Assembly (NCBI GenBank): GCA_016287075.1 | Contig: JAEEVC010000007.1 | Span: 58,734 to 122,733, forward strand | Direction of reading: 5' to 3' | Length of the DNA: 64,000 nt | Source of the DNA: Bacteroidales bacterium | GTDB taxonomy: Bacteria > Bacteroidota > Bacteroidia > Bacteroidales > UBA932 | In this document: piece after piece, positions 1 through 9,031 of the stretch | Layout: the number at the start of each line of letters is the position of its first letter | Position numbering within the stretch: position 1 is the first letter of the stretch | Notes under the pieces: generated by a model | The model's database searches: none | Told to the model about the DNA's origin: nothing | Seen by the model: only the letters and a program-made list of their open reading frames with translations | Made by a program: the position numbers and the translations under genes

Positions 1-934
1 CCTGGGAGGACTGGATGGGCTTGTTTTCGTCCCCTTCGATGTCATCGTCGCCGTCGGACGGATTGCCGACGCGGGTGATGACCAGTTCCTTGACTTCGTA
101 GGATTTGTTCCGTTCCACCGTGCCGGCCACCAGCAGGGGATAGGTGTAGAACTGGCCCGCGATCTTTGCCTCGACAACGAGCAGCGTGTTCTTTTGCGCA
201 TTGCTGTTCGGATAGGTGTAGAAGGAGTAGGAGGTCGTGTGCGAGTTGTTGTATGAAACGCTTGCAGGGGAGTTTAATTTCCTGTAAATCAGGTCGTTCG
301 GAGCCGATGAATCGTTTAGTTTGCTGTCGGCGAACCAGCGGATGGACGAGGCCTGCGAGGCATCGTAGCAGATGTTTCCGACGACGTTGGTCAGGAAGAT
401 GCGGGTGATGATGAAGGACGAAGCCTGTGTGGGATTGGTGAGTTTGTTGGTGATCTTGTCGATCTTGAAACGGGCGGCCAGCCGCTCGACGTCCATGTCA
501 ACCGACGTCGTCGCCCCGAGGGTCTGGCTTTTCATTCCGGTCATGACGAAACGGCTCCGGGTGTTGTTCGCCAGAAGGGAAACTTTCTGCTGCAGGCCGG
601 ACAGGGAGGACACCGACGTGAGGCTTTCTTCCGTATTCACGACGGCATACAGGGTCCGGGGCCCCTGGGTTGCACTCAGCGTAAGGCTCGTTCCGTTGTT
701 CTGGCCATGCGCATCGAGTACATCACCCCGGAATGCACAGACGTCCAGCGTACTGACCGTCGCTTCCTGCGGCGTATCGGCTACCGTCGCACGGGTCTGA
801 GGGGCATCAATGCGTACATTGACGATGGCAGGTGACCCTGGTTCGCTGCATGCGGTCACAGCGGGTTCATTCTTGTTGCAGGCGACGAGTGCCAGCAGGG
901 CGGCAAATGCCGCGCAATAACGATGTTTGTTCAT
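1..934 (-). CDS. Fimbrillin-family (FimA/Mfa1-like) lipoprotein, C-terminus cut by window edge
   Basis: Open minus-strand frame from ATG at 934 (MNKHRYCAAFAALLALVACNKNEPAVT...) with lipobox; no stop before position 1; not in the ORF track because it is truncated; next to a FimB/Mfa2-like gene. Confidence 0.7.
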   Translation of the reverse strand, partial: MNKHRYCAAFAALLALVACNKNEPAVTACSEPGSPAIVNVRIDAPQTRATVADTPQEATVSTLDVCAFRGDVLDAHGQNNGTSLTLSATQGPRTLYAVVNTEESLTSVSSLSGLQQKVSLLANNTRSRFVMTGMKSQTLGATTSVDMDVERLAARFKIDKITNKLTNPTQASSFIITRIFLTNVVGNICYDASQASSIRWFADSKLNDSSAPNDLIYRKLNSPASVSYNNSHTTSYSFYTYPNSNAQKNTLLVVEAKIAGQFYTYPLLVAGTVERNKSYEVKELVITRVGNPSDGDDDIEGDENKPIQSSQ

Positions 935-961
935 GATAAATAGAATGTTAAAGGGTTTGAA

Positions 962-1939
962 TTAAAGCTTTTCTTCATAGGATATCGGAGCGTTCCAGTC
1001 CTCCGGTACGACGGTGAAGCGGAAGGTACCGCTCTCGACCGGGATGTCCGGGTCGGCGGATCCGGGCCGCTGCAGGGTCAGGTCGACCCGGTACGATTTG
1101 TTCTCTTCCAGCCGATCCAGCGTAAGCGGGTAATAGCATCGGATGTCGCCCAGCATGCAACTGAATACGAGTCGTGTTTTTCTGGGCGTAAAGACAGACC
1201 CGCCCATATGGTCTGCCGTTATGGGATTGGGATAGGCATACAGGCGCGCGTCGCAGTTCCAGTCAGCGCCGGGGGCAATATTCCCTCCGGTCAACGGTGC
1301 CTGTGCGGCCAGGTCGCTTCCCCGGTCCAGCAGTTTGTTGCACCAGCGGGATGGCATGGAACCGGAACCGAGTGTCCGGTCCGCGGCGATGTTGGAGAGT
1401 TGCAGGGTGGGGGAGGCGATGGTCCGACCGGCGGGAAGTGCGTTGTGGATGCTGCCGACATGGACCCGTGCGACCAGGCGTTTGACCGCGATGAAGCAGG
1501 AGGTGGTTCCGGATTCCCGGACGAGGATATTCCCGGCGGAACCCGCCATGACAAGACCCCCGTCCGCACCGCTTACGAGCGCATTGTCGGTCAGAAGGAA
1601 CTTCTTGGTTGACAGTGTGTTGAAATCCGGGATACCCCGCAGGTCCTCCGTCAGGTTCGCGATGACCCAGATGTCGACCTGACCTGTCGGGACCGTCAGT
1701 TCCGTGCTGTAGGCCGCCGTCCCTTCCGGAAAAACGGTCTTGTGCCAGCAACACAGGGTTCCTCGTCTGTCAAAGAGGAGAAACTGGGCGTTCCAGATCC
1801 TTTTTTCGGCTTCCGTCGATGCCGCGGCACGGGTTTCGGGGGAGCCCAGGACGATGTTCAGCCGGCCTGTTTCCAGCGGCGGGCGCTCTGCCGAGCAGGC
1901 GGTAGCAAGCAGCAGGATGGGGAGCAGGAACCTGTTCAT
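962..1939 (-). CDS. FimB/Mfa2-like fimbrial anchor or accessory lipoprotein
   Basis: 325 aa, lipoprotein signal MNRFLLPILLLATACSAE, fimbrillin-like N-terminal region; ATGA overlap with upstream gene. Confidence 0.65.
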   Translation of the reverse strand: MNRFLLPILLLATACSAERPPLETGRLNIVLGSPETRAAASTEAEKRIWNAQFLLFDRRGTLCCWHKTVFPEGTAAYSTELTVPTGQVDIWVIANLTEDLRGIPDFNTLSTKKFLLTDNALVSGADGGLVMAGSAGNILVRESGTTSCFIAVKRLVARVHVGSIHNALPAGRTIASPTLQLSNIAADRTLGSGSMPSRWCNKLLDRGSDLAAQAPLTGGNIAPGADWNCDARLYAYPNPITADHMGGSVFTPRKTRLVFSCMLGDIRCYYPLTLDRLEENKSYRVDLTLQRPGSADPDIPVESGTFRFTVVPEDWNAPISYEEKL

Positions 1940-3891
1940 ATCTCTTCTTGTTTGGCGTGAAGGTTATAGCGCCGGATAAGGACGGATATCTCCGGATCCA
2001 GGTTGCCCCGGTGGACGAAACTCCGGTTCTGGGCACAGGAGCGGATGTAGCATTCCACAGCGCTGCGGTCGTCGCCCCTCCGGCTGTAGAGGATGGCCAG
2101 CATGTAGTTGACCCGGTCCGTCCGCTCCAGCCCCTCAAGGATTTGGAGGGCCGTTGCATTGTAATCCATGGCGCAGTAAGCCACGGCGCAGTTATAGTCT
2201 TTATACGGCCGGAGAAGGGAAACGGCGCGTTCATAATCCGCATCGCGGATCGCCTGGACGCCGGCCATGTAGGTGCTGTCGAGGACGGTGCTCCTGACCG
2301 TATCCTTCTGCATGCCTTTCCGGTGGAGATGGAAGTCGAAGCGGACGGTCCGCAGCCGTGGATAAAGGTGTTCACGCATATACCGGTATCCGCCGAGTTT
2401 CTGCAGGTCCTTCTCCCGCAGATCCGGGTCCTGGATGGCCTCCAGGGCCATATAGCGTTCCCTGTCCGCTCGGGAAAGCACCGTGTCGCGCTGCACCAGA
2501 GCATCCAGCATGGTCCAGTTCTCCGGGTCGCTTTCGGCTATGAAACGGACCGGTGTCGGGCCGGCTTCCGCGTCGACGTCGCCGACGGACAGCCGGAATC
2601 CGCAGCTGGCCGTGACGGAATCCGTCCAGTGCCGCATAAAGCGGTTGAAGTAGTCCGAAACGGCGTCGGAACGCCGGACGGACAGCTGGCGGTTCCGGGC
2701 GTAACTCCCTTCCGGTGAACAGGAAGCACGGACGACGACGGAATCCAGTTCGAATTCCCGGTTTTCCATGATGGAAACGAAATTGGACCGGATGCGCCGG
2801 ATCTCCTCGCCGTTGTTGCCCAGGCGCGGCAGGATCTCGGCACTGTTGACCTTGAAATCGATGTAACAGGCGGTCTGGAGTTCGACCTTCCTTTCGAGAA
2901 CATGGGTCAGATAGTGCTCCCGGTCATCGACAAGGCCTCCGATGGAACTGATATAGAAGGCGAGGGGCTCGCTCTCCGGGACTTCATAGATTCTCCGGTC
3001 CTCCGCGAAGATGCCGCCGGCAAGGGTGATTTCCGCTTTCCGGAGTTTCGGCCGGGTATGGATGGTCTGGACATAATCATAGATGAGGTCACCGCCGCCG
3101 GCATGGATGACGGTGTCGAGGCGCAATCCTTCCGTGACAATCGGAACGCGGACGTACCGACGGTACATCTCGTCTTTCCGCTCCCGGCGCAAACGGTTAA
3201 GGGACAGGCGGATCCGGTCCATGTAGTGGTCGATGGCCTGCTTTTCGGTCACGCCGAATGCGGAGGCGAACTGCTCTTCGGAAACATAGGAACTGTCCGT
3301 CCGGAAGCGGTACAGGGCGGGGATATTGCGCTTGAGGAAAGTCTCGAGCTGGAAACGGTCGATGAAGACGGTGGTATCGGAAACGATGGTGGCAAGGAAG
3401 CGCTCATACCGCTGGTATCCGCGCAGTTGGGCCTTCCGATAGGCGCTTCCCGTAATAAAGATCGGGTTCAGCGCCACCGTGTCCCCGAGCATGGAAAGCC
3501 GCGGGAAGAAGCGGAGCTGCCACTCGCTGTCCTGCATCGCCTGCGGCACCGTGATCCGGAAGCGTAGGTCCACCCGGCCGCTGCGCTCGGCGACGTTGCG
3601 GAAACGGGAAGTGACGACGGCTGCCTTGATCACGTCCGTTGCGACCATTTCCCCGTTTTCATCTTTGACCGCGCGCATGATGAGGACCTTGTTGCCTTCC
3701 GGGTCTTCGACGACCATCGTATCCGCCGGTGCCGGTATGCCGACGGACAGTTCGGGCAGTTCCTGCTCTTCCGTCAGGCTGATGCCGGGGGAGAGCGCAT
3801 GGCTCCGGATGCGGCTGATCTTGCGTTCCGAGGCGCAGGAAAGGACCAGGGCCGCTGCGACGAGCAGCGTATATTTCTTCAGAAGTTGCAT
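1936..3891 (-). CDS. OmpA-C-like outer membrane lipoprotein of fimbrial locus
   Basis: 651 aa, lipoprotein signal; OmpA-like segment (VNSAEILP...VVRASCSPEGSYARNRQLSVRRSDAVSDYF) followed by TPR-like C-terminus. Confidence 0.65.
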   Translation of the reverse strand: MQLLKKYTLLVAAALVLSCASERKISRIRSHALSPGISLTEEQELPELSVGIPAPADTMVVEDPEGNKVLIMRAVKDENGEMVATDVIKAAVVTSRFRNVAERSGRVDLRFRITVPQAMQDSEWQLRFFPRLSMLGDTVALNPIFITGSAYRKAQLRGYQRYERFLATIVSDTTVFIDRFQLETFLKRNIPALYRFRTDSSYVSEEQFASAFGVTEKQAIDHYMDRIRLSLNRLRRERKDEMYRRYVRVPIVTEGLRLDTVIHAGGGDLIYDYVQTIHTRPKLRKAEITLAGGIFAEDRRIYEVPESEPLAFYISSIGGLVDDREHYLTHVLERKVELQTACYIDFKVNSAEILPRLGNNGEEIRRIRSNFVSIMENREFELDSVVVRASCSPEGSYARNRQLSVRRSDAVSDYFNRFMRHWTDSVTASCGFRLSVGDVDAEAGPTPVRFIAESDPENWTMLDALVQRDTVLSRADRERYMALEAIQDPDLREKDLQKLGGYRYMREHLYPRLRTVRFDFHLHRKGMQKDTVRSTVLDSTYMAGVQAIRDADYERAVSLLRPYKDYNCAVAYCAMDYNATALQILEGLERTDRVNYMLAILYSRRGDDRSAVECYIRSCAQNRSFVHRGNLDPEISVLIRRYNLHAKQEEI

Positions 3892-4226
3892 TGCGCCGTG
3901 ACCTGTTCTTCCAGGATTTCGATATCGGTGACATAGATTTCGGAAAGGGTCCGCTCGCTGCCGTCCGTCGATGTATATTTATACTGGCGGATGCGGCCGA
4001 CCAGATGGACGCAGCGGCCCCGCACCAGCTGGGTGAGGTCCGGGGTGTTCCGTCCCTCCCAGAGGACGGCGTTGTGCCAGGTCGTTTCGACGATGGGCGT
4101 TCCTTCCCGGTCTTTGTACACATAGTCCGTTGCGACGGAGAAGCGGGCGCACTGGGCTTCCCCGTACTTGTTCAGGGACGCATTCCCGATGCGTCCGATG
4201 ACTTCGATTCTGTTGAGCTGTTCCAT
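3879..4226 (-). CDS. ssb: Short single-stranded DNA-binding protein (OB fold)
   Basis: MEQLNRIEVIGRIGNASLNKYGEAQCARFSVATDYVYKDREGTPIVETTWHNAVLWEG, classic SSB N-terminus; start placed at 4226 inside the 4334 ORF. Confidence 0.8.
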   Translation of the reverse strand: MEQLNRIEVIGRIGNASLNKYGEAQCARFSVATDYVYKDREGTPIVETTWHNAVLWEGRNTPDLTQLVRGRCVHLVGRIRQYKYTSTDGSERTLSEIYVTDIEILEEQVTAQCNF

Positions 4227-4536
4227 AACGATGGGAATTGAAGGGTTGTACATCCGGGGCGGCCCCGGCTGGAGTCCGCCGCCGGTTGCAAAGTAAACGG
4301 GGCAGCGGGCATCCTGCTCCCGCCACCCCGGCAACCCATGTCGGATTTTTCCCTTTTCGATGCGAATTGCATGTTTCCGACGGTTTTTTCAGCCAAAAAA
4401 CGGCGGATGCGGAATTAATTCCGATGATTTCCGTTTCCCTATGATCCTGCTGAAACGGAAAAACTTTCGTTTCTTTTTCGTGAAACCATTGTTATTCTCT
4501 GCGGAATGCCCATCTTGGCCCCAAAGTGTGAAAGAC

Positions 4537-4932
4537 ATGAAGACGACGAACCGCCTCCGCCCCGTGGACCCGCAGTACTGCATCCAGTGCGGGAAGCCGC
4601 TCCCTCCCGGTCGTCCCGACCGGAAATTCTGTTCCGCGCAATGCAAGAACCGGTGGCACAACGCCCAGACGGGGCGCTACAACAACTACCGCCTCCGCGT
4701 GATCAGCGCCCTCGACAAAAACCACCGGATCCTCCTGCAGCTCCATGATGCCGGGATCCGTTCCGTCCCGAAGATCGAAGCCCTGTCCATGGGATTCCAG
4801 CCCGATTATTTTACCGGCTGCAACGGGGTCCGGAGCCATGTGGAATACATCTGTTTCGACATCCGGTATCATGTCTCGATGAACCGCATCTGGGGCATCG
4901 TCCGTTTCGAGCCCCTCCTGCTGGGACTATAA
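4537..4932 (+). CDS. Conserved hypothetical protein with N-terminal zinc-binding CxxC...CxxxC motif
   Basis: 131 aa from ATG 4537 (MKTTNRLRPVDPQYCIQCGKPLPPGRPDRKFCSAQCKNRWHN). Confidence 0.7.
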   Translation: MKTTNRLRPVDPQYCIQCGKPLPPGRPDRKFCSAQCKNRWHNAQTGRYNNYRLRVISALDKNHRILLQLHDAGIRSVPKIEALSMGFQPDYFTGCNGVRSHVEYICFDIRYHVSMNRIWGIVRFEPLLLGL

Positions 4933-4937
4933 TGAAA

Positions 4938-4961
4938 ACCCCGGACGAGCCCGTCCGGGGT
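4938..4961 (-). terminator. Perfect 10-bp hairpin between convergent genes
   Basis: ACCCCGGACG-AGCC-CGTCCGGGGT; on the minus strand followed by TTTTC, so most likely terminates the 4988 gene. Confidence 0.6.
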
Positions 4962-4987
4962 AAGTGTATAACTGAATGTAAATCAGG

Positions 4988-6265
4988 TTATTGCTGCTGT
5001 ACCTTCTTCTGCGGGTCCTTGAACAGGATGGCGAAGAGGACGCCGACGACGCAGGCATAGCCGGCGAAAATGTACCAGGCGGTGGACCAGCTGGCGGGGT
5101 TCTCGAAGACGCCGACGGCATCGACGACCGCACCGGCGGCAAGGGTGCCGATGGTCGCGCCGAGCCCGTTGGTCATCAGCATGAAGACGCCCTGGGCGCT
5201 GGAACGGATGTCCTCGGAGGTGTTTTCATTCACATACAGCGAGCCGGAGATGTTGAAGAAATCGAAGGCGACGCCGTACACGATGCAGCTCAGGATGAAG
5301 AGGATGACGCCCGGCATGGCGGGATTGCCCGCGCCGAAGAAGCCGAAGCGGAAAACCCAGGCGAACATGGCGATGAGCATCACTTTCTTGATGCCGAACT
5401 TTTTCATGCAGACCGGGATAAGCAGGATGCAGAGGGTCTCGGAGAGCTGGCTGATGGCAATCAGGGCGTTGGAATTCTTGACGGCGAAAGTGTCCGCCAG
5501 GGCCGGATCGGCGCCGAAGGAGCCGAGGAAGGTGTTGGCATAGCCGTTGGTGATCTGAAGGGAGGCGCCGAGGAGCATCGAGAAGATGAAGAAGATGGCG
5601 AACTGGCCGTTCTTGAACAGGGCGAAGGCCTTGAGGCCGAAGGCGTCGGCGAGGCTCTTGGATTCGCCGCGGTTGGTCGGGCAGGCGGGCATCGTCAGGG
5701 CGTAGCCGCAGAGGATGAGGGAGATGATGCCCGAAGAGAACAGCTGCGTGTAGGTATCCTGCATGGCCACGCCGCCGATCTTCAGGAAATTGGTCAGGAG
5801 CATGCTGCAGATAAAGCCGACGGTCCCGAAGACGCGGATGGGCGGGAAGTCCTTGACGGGATCCATCCCGGCCTTGCCGAGGGCGTTGTAGGCCACGGAA
5901 TTGGAGATGGCGATGGTCGGCATGTAGAAGGCGACGCTGATGCTGTACAGGACGAACAGGGGCGCGAACTGGATCGCATCTCCCGCCTGCATGCAGTAGA
6001 GGCCCGCGCCGATCATGAAGATGCCGGCAAGGCCGTGGCAGAGGGAGAGGGTCTTCTGGGCCTGGATGTAGCGGTCCGCCACGATCCCCATCAGGGTCGG
6101 CATGAAGATGGATACGATGCCCTGCATGGCGAAGAACCACTTGATCTGCGGGCCGAGCCCGGCATTTCCGAGATACCGGCCGAGGGAAGTCAGGTAGGCG
6201 CCCCACGCGGCATACTGGAGGAAATTCATCAGGATGAGCCTGACGGTCAGTTGTTTATTTTTCAT
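4988..6265 (-). CDS. Nucleoside permease, MFS NupG/XapB-like
   Basis: MKNKQLTVRLILMNFLQYAAWGAYLTSLGRYLG... with about 12 hydrophobic segments; the 667-aa ORF start at 6991 is an antisense read-through of tgt. Confidence 0.8.
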   Translation of the reverse strand: MKNKQLTVRLILMNFLQYAAWGAYLTSLGRYLGNAGLGPQIKWFFAMQGIVSIFMPTLMGIVADRYIQAQKTLSLCHGLAGIFMIGAGLYCMQAGDAIQFAPLFVLYSISVAFYMPTIAISNSVAYNALGKAGMDPVKDFPPIRVFGTVGFICSMLLTNFLKIGGVAMQDTYTQLFSSGIISLILCGYALTMPACPTNRGESKSLADAFGLKAFALFKNGQFAIFFIFSMLLGASLQITNGYANTFLGSFGADPALADTFAVKNSNALIAISQLSETLCILLIPVCMKKFGIKKVMLIAMFAWVFRFGFFGAGNPAMPGVILFILSCIVYGVAFDFFNISGSLYVNENTSEDIRSSAQGVFMLMTNGLGATIGTLAAGAVVDAVGVFENPASWSTAWYIFAGYACVVGVLFAILFKDPQKKVQQQ

Positions 6266-6337
6266 CTGCAAACGGTTTTGGTTCTGGTCGATACGTGTGT
6301 ATTCATGCAAATGTACGAGAAAAATCCGAAAAATTGC

Positions 6338-6345
6338 TATCTTTG
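6338..6345 (+). promoter_or_regulatory. Bacteroidetes-type -7 box for tgt
   Basis: TATCTTTG upstream of ATG 6365. Confidence 0.5.
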
Positions 6346-6364
6346 AAGGATTAAACGAGAATAG

Positions 6365-7507
6365 ATGTTCAGTTTCCGCAAGACCGCCACCGATCCCGCC
6401 TCCTCCGCCCGCGCGGGGATCATCGAGACCGACCATGGCTCCATCCATACCCCCATCTTCATGCCCGTCGGGACCGTCGGCTCCGTCAAGGGCGTGTATC
6501 ACAGGGACTTGGAGGAGGATATCCGCGCGGAAATCATTCTCGGCAACACCTACCATCTCTATCTCCGTCCCGGACTGGACACCCTCCGGAAAGCCGGCGG
6601 CCTCCACCGCTTCGAGCACTGGGACCGCCCGATCCTGACGGACAGCGGCGGCTTCCAGGTCTTTTCGCTGGCCCCGATCCGGAAACTGACCCCGGACGGC
6701 TGCCGTTTCGCCTCGCACATCGACGGCTCCCGGCATACCTTCACGCCGGAGAACAACGTCGATACCCAGCGGATCATCGGCGCGGACATCATCATGGCCC
6801 TCGACGAGTGCTGCCCGGGCGATGCCGACGTGCGCTATGCGGAAAAGTCCCTGCGCCTCACCCAGGGCTGGCTGGAGCGTTTCGCCCGCCATTTCGACGA
6901 GACGGAACCGCTCTACGGCTATGGCCAGGTGATGTTCCCGATCATCCAGGGCTGCGTCTATCCGGACCTGCGTCGCCGGGCGGTCGAACATGCCCTCTCC
7001 CTCGACAATGCCAACCGCGGCGGCTATGCCGTCGGCGGCCTGGCGGTAGGGGAGCCGACGGAGAAAATGTACGAGATGCTAGAGGTGACATGCCCGCTCC
7101 TCCCGGCGGACAAGCCCCGCTACCTGATGGGTGTCGGCACCCCCGCGAACATCCTGGAGGGCATTGCCCGCGGCATCGACATGTTCGACTGCGTCATGCC
7201 GACGCGCAACGGGCGCAACGGGATGCTCTTCACCTGGAACGGGATCATGAACATGCGGAATGCCAAATGGACGGACGATTTCTCCGAACTCGACCCCGCC
7301 GGCGCTTCCTTTGTCGACCATTATTACACGAAAGCCTACCTCCACCACCTTTTCATCGCGAAGGAGATGTTCGCCGCGATGGTGGCGACGGAGCACAACC
7401 TCGCCTTCTATCTCGACCTGGCCCGGACGGCCCGGATGCACATCGAGGCGGGGGATTTCGCCGCCTGGAAAGAAGTGACGGTCAATAGGTTGCAGCAACG
7501 CCTCTGA
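6365..7507 (+). CDS. tgt: tRNA-guanine(34) transglycosylase
   Basis: 380 aa; ETDHGSIHTPIFMPVGTVGSVKGV, LTDSGGFQVFSL, YLMGVGTPANILEGIARGIDMFDCVMPTRNGRNG. Confidence 0.95.
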   Translation: MFSFRKTATDPASSARAGIIETDHGSIHTPIFMPVGTVGSVKGVYHRDLEEDIRAEIILGNTYHLYLRPGLDTLRKAGGLHRFEHWDRPILTDSGGFQVFSLAPIRKLTPDGCRFASHIDGSRHTFTPENNVDTQRIIGADIIMALDECCPGDADVRYAEKSLRLTQGWLERFARHFDETEPLYGYGQVMFPIIQGCVYPDLRRRAVEHALSLDNANRGGYAVGGLAVGEPTEKMYEMLEVTCPLLPADKPRYLMGVGTPANILEGIARGIDMFDCVMPTRNGRNGMLFTWNGIMNMRNAKWTDDFSELDPAGASFVDHYYTKAYLHHLFIAKEMFAAMVATEHNLAFYLDLARTARMHIEAGDFAAWKEVTVNRLQQRL

Positions 7508-7508
7508 T

Positions 7509-8597
7509 ATGCTTGGACTGAAGAGAATCGACTGGTACATCATGAAGAAGTTCCTCATGACCTTCTTCCTCTCTCTGATCCTGATCATCGGGATCGTCAT
7601 CATCTTCGACATCAGCGAGAAGATCGACGATTTCGTCTCCAAGGAGGCGCCGCTCAAGGCGATCATCGTCGATTACTACGTGAACTGGGTCCCGTACTTC
7701 ATGAACATGTTCAGCCCGCTGTTCGTGTTCATTTCGGTCATCTTCTTCACCTCGATCATGGCCGCGAATTCCGAGGTCATCGCCATCCTCTCCTGCGGCA
7801 TCAGCTACCACCGGATGATGGTTCCATACCTGATAACCGCGACGCTGATCGCGCTCCTGTCCCTCGCCCTGAACCTGTGGGTCATCCCACGTGCCAATGC
7901 GCCGCGCGTGGCTTTCGAGCAGAAATATATCAAGCGGCACCGGGTCACGACGGGGCGCGATATCCACTATAAGCTGGAGGACGACCGTTACGTCTATATG
8001 GAATCCTTCAGCACCTGGAACAACACGGCGTACAATTTCACCCTCGAGGAACTCTCCGAAAACGGGCTGGTCAGCAAGATATCCGCCGAATCCGCGCGCT
8101 GGGACAGCACCACCGCCTCCTGGCGGCTCCGCAATTATTTCATCCGGGACTATGGCACCGGCCTGCAGGACCGCGTCCGTTCCGGCAAGCAGCTGGATAC
8201 GGTCCTCAGCCTGACGGTGGACGATTTCTACCGCAACAAATACACCATCATCCAGCTGGACCGCAACCAGCTCAACGAACTCATCCGGACGCAGCGGGCC
8301 CGCGGCGACAACAATGTCATGTTCGCCGAGATCGAGAAGAACAACCGGCTGTCCATGCCCTTCTCCGCCTTCATCCTGACCATCATCGGCGTCTCCCTTT
8401 CGACGCGGAAGCGCCGCGGCGGCATCGGCTGGAACATCGCCCTCGGCATCGCCCTGGGCTTCTCCTACATCCTGTTCATGAAATTCAGCGAGATGTTCGT
8501 ACACACCGGTACGCTGCCGGCCTCCATCGCCCTCTGGCTGCCGAATGTCCTGTACCTGATTATCGCCGCCTTCCTCTATCACAGAGCATCCCAGTAA
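7509..8597 (+). CDS. LptF/LptG (YjgP/YjgQ) family permease
   Basis: 362 aa; [22 protein letters not shown]... N-terminus typical of the family, C-terminal TM helices. Confidence 0.85.
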   Translation: MLGLKRIDWYIMKKFLMTFFLSLILIIGIVIIFDISEKIDDFVSKEAPLKAIIVDYYVNWVPYFMNMFSPLFVFISVIFFTSIMAANSEVIAILSCGISYHRMMVPYLITATLIALLSLALNLWVIPRANAPRVAFEQKYIKRHRVTTGRDIHYKLEDDRYVYMESFSTWNNTAYNFTLEELSENGLVSKISAESARWDSTTASWRLRNYFIRDYGTGLQDRVRSGKQLDTVLSLTVDDFYRNKYTIIQLDRNQLNELIRTQRARGDNNVMFAEIEKNNRLSMPFSAFILTIIGVSLSTRKRRGGIGWNIALGIALGFSYILFMKFSEMFVHTGTLPASIALWLPNVLYLIIAAFLYHRASQ

Positions 8598-9031
8598 TGA
8601 AAGTCCAGATCATCAACCGCTCGGCCTGGCCCCTTCCGCAGTATGCGACCCCGCAATCCGCGGGGGTAGACCTGAAGGCCAACATCACGGAACCGATTGT
8701 CCTGAAGCCTCTTGCACGTACGTTTGTGCCGACGGGGCTGTTCATTTCCCTGCCGGCGGGATTCGAGGCGCAGGTGCGTCCGCGCAGCGGCCTCGCCGCG
8801 AAACACGGCATCACTGTCCTGAATTCGCCCGGAACCATCGACGCGGATTACCGCGGCGAAATCTGCGTCATCCTGGTGAATCTCTCCGACACGCCTTTCG
8901 AGATCGTCCCCGGCGAACGGATCGCCCAGATGGTCATCGCTCGGCACGAACAGGTGGAATGGGAACAGGTGGATGTGCTGGACGAAACGCAACGGGGTGC
9001 CGGCGGCTTTGGGAGCACTGGTGTCAAATGA
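8597..9031 (+). CDS. dut: dUTP diphosphatase
   Basis: 144 aa; [48 protein letters not shown]-terminal [10 protein letters not shown]. Confidence 0.95.
   Translation: MKVQIINRSAWPLPQYATPQSAGVDLKANITEPIVLKPLARTFVPTGLFISLPAGFEAQVRPRSGLAAKHGITVLNSPGTIDADYRGEICVILVNLSDTPFEIVPGERIAQMVIARHEQVEWEQVDVLDETQRGAGGFGSTGVK

Noticed and set aside
4991-6346. 451-aa plus-strand ORF
   Set aside because: Antisense to the NupG-like permease; translation is D/E/G-rich shadow sequence.
6266-6991. N-terminal extension of the permease ORF into tgt
   Set aside because: The real permease N-terminus (MKNKQLTVRLILMNFLQYAAWGAYLTSLG) begins at 6265; the extension is antisense to tgt.
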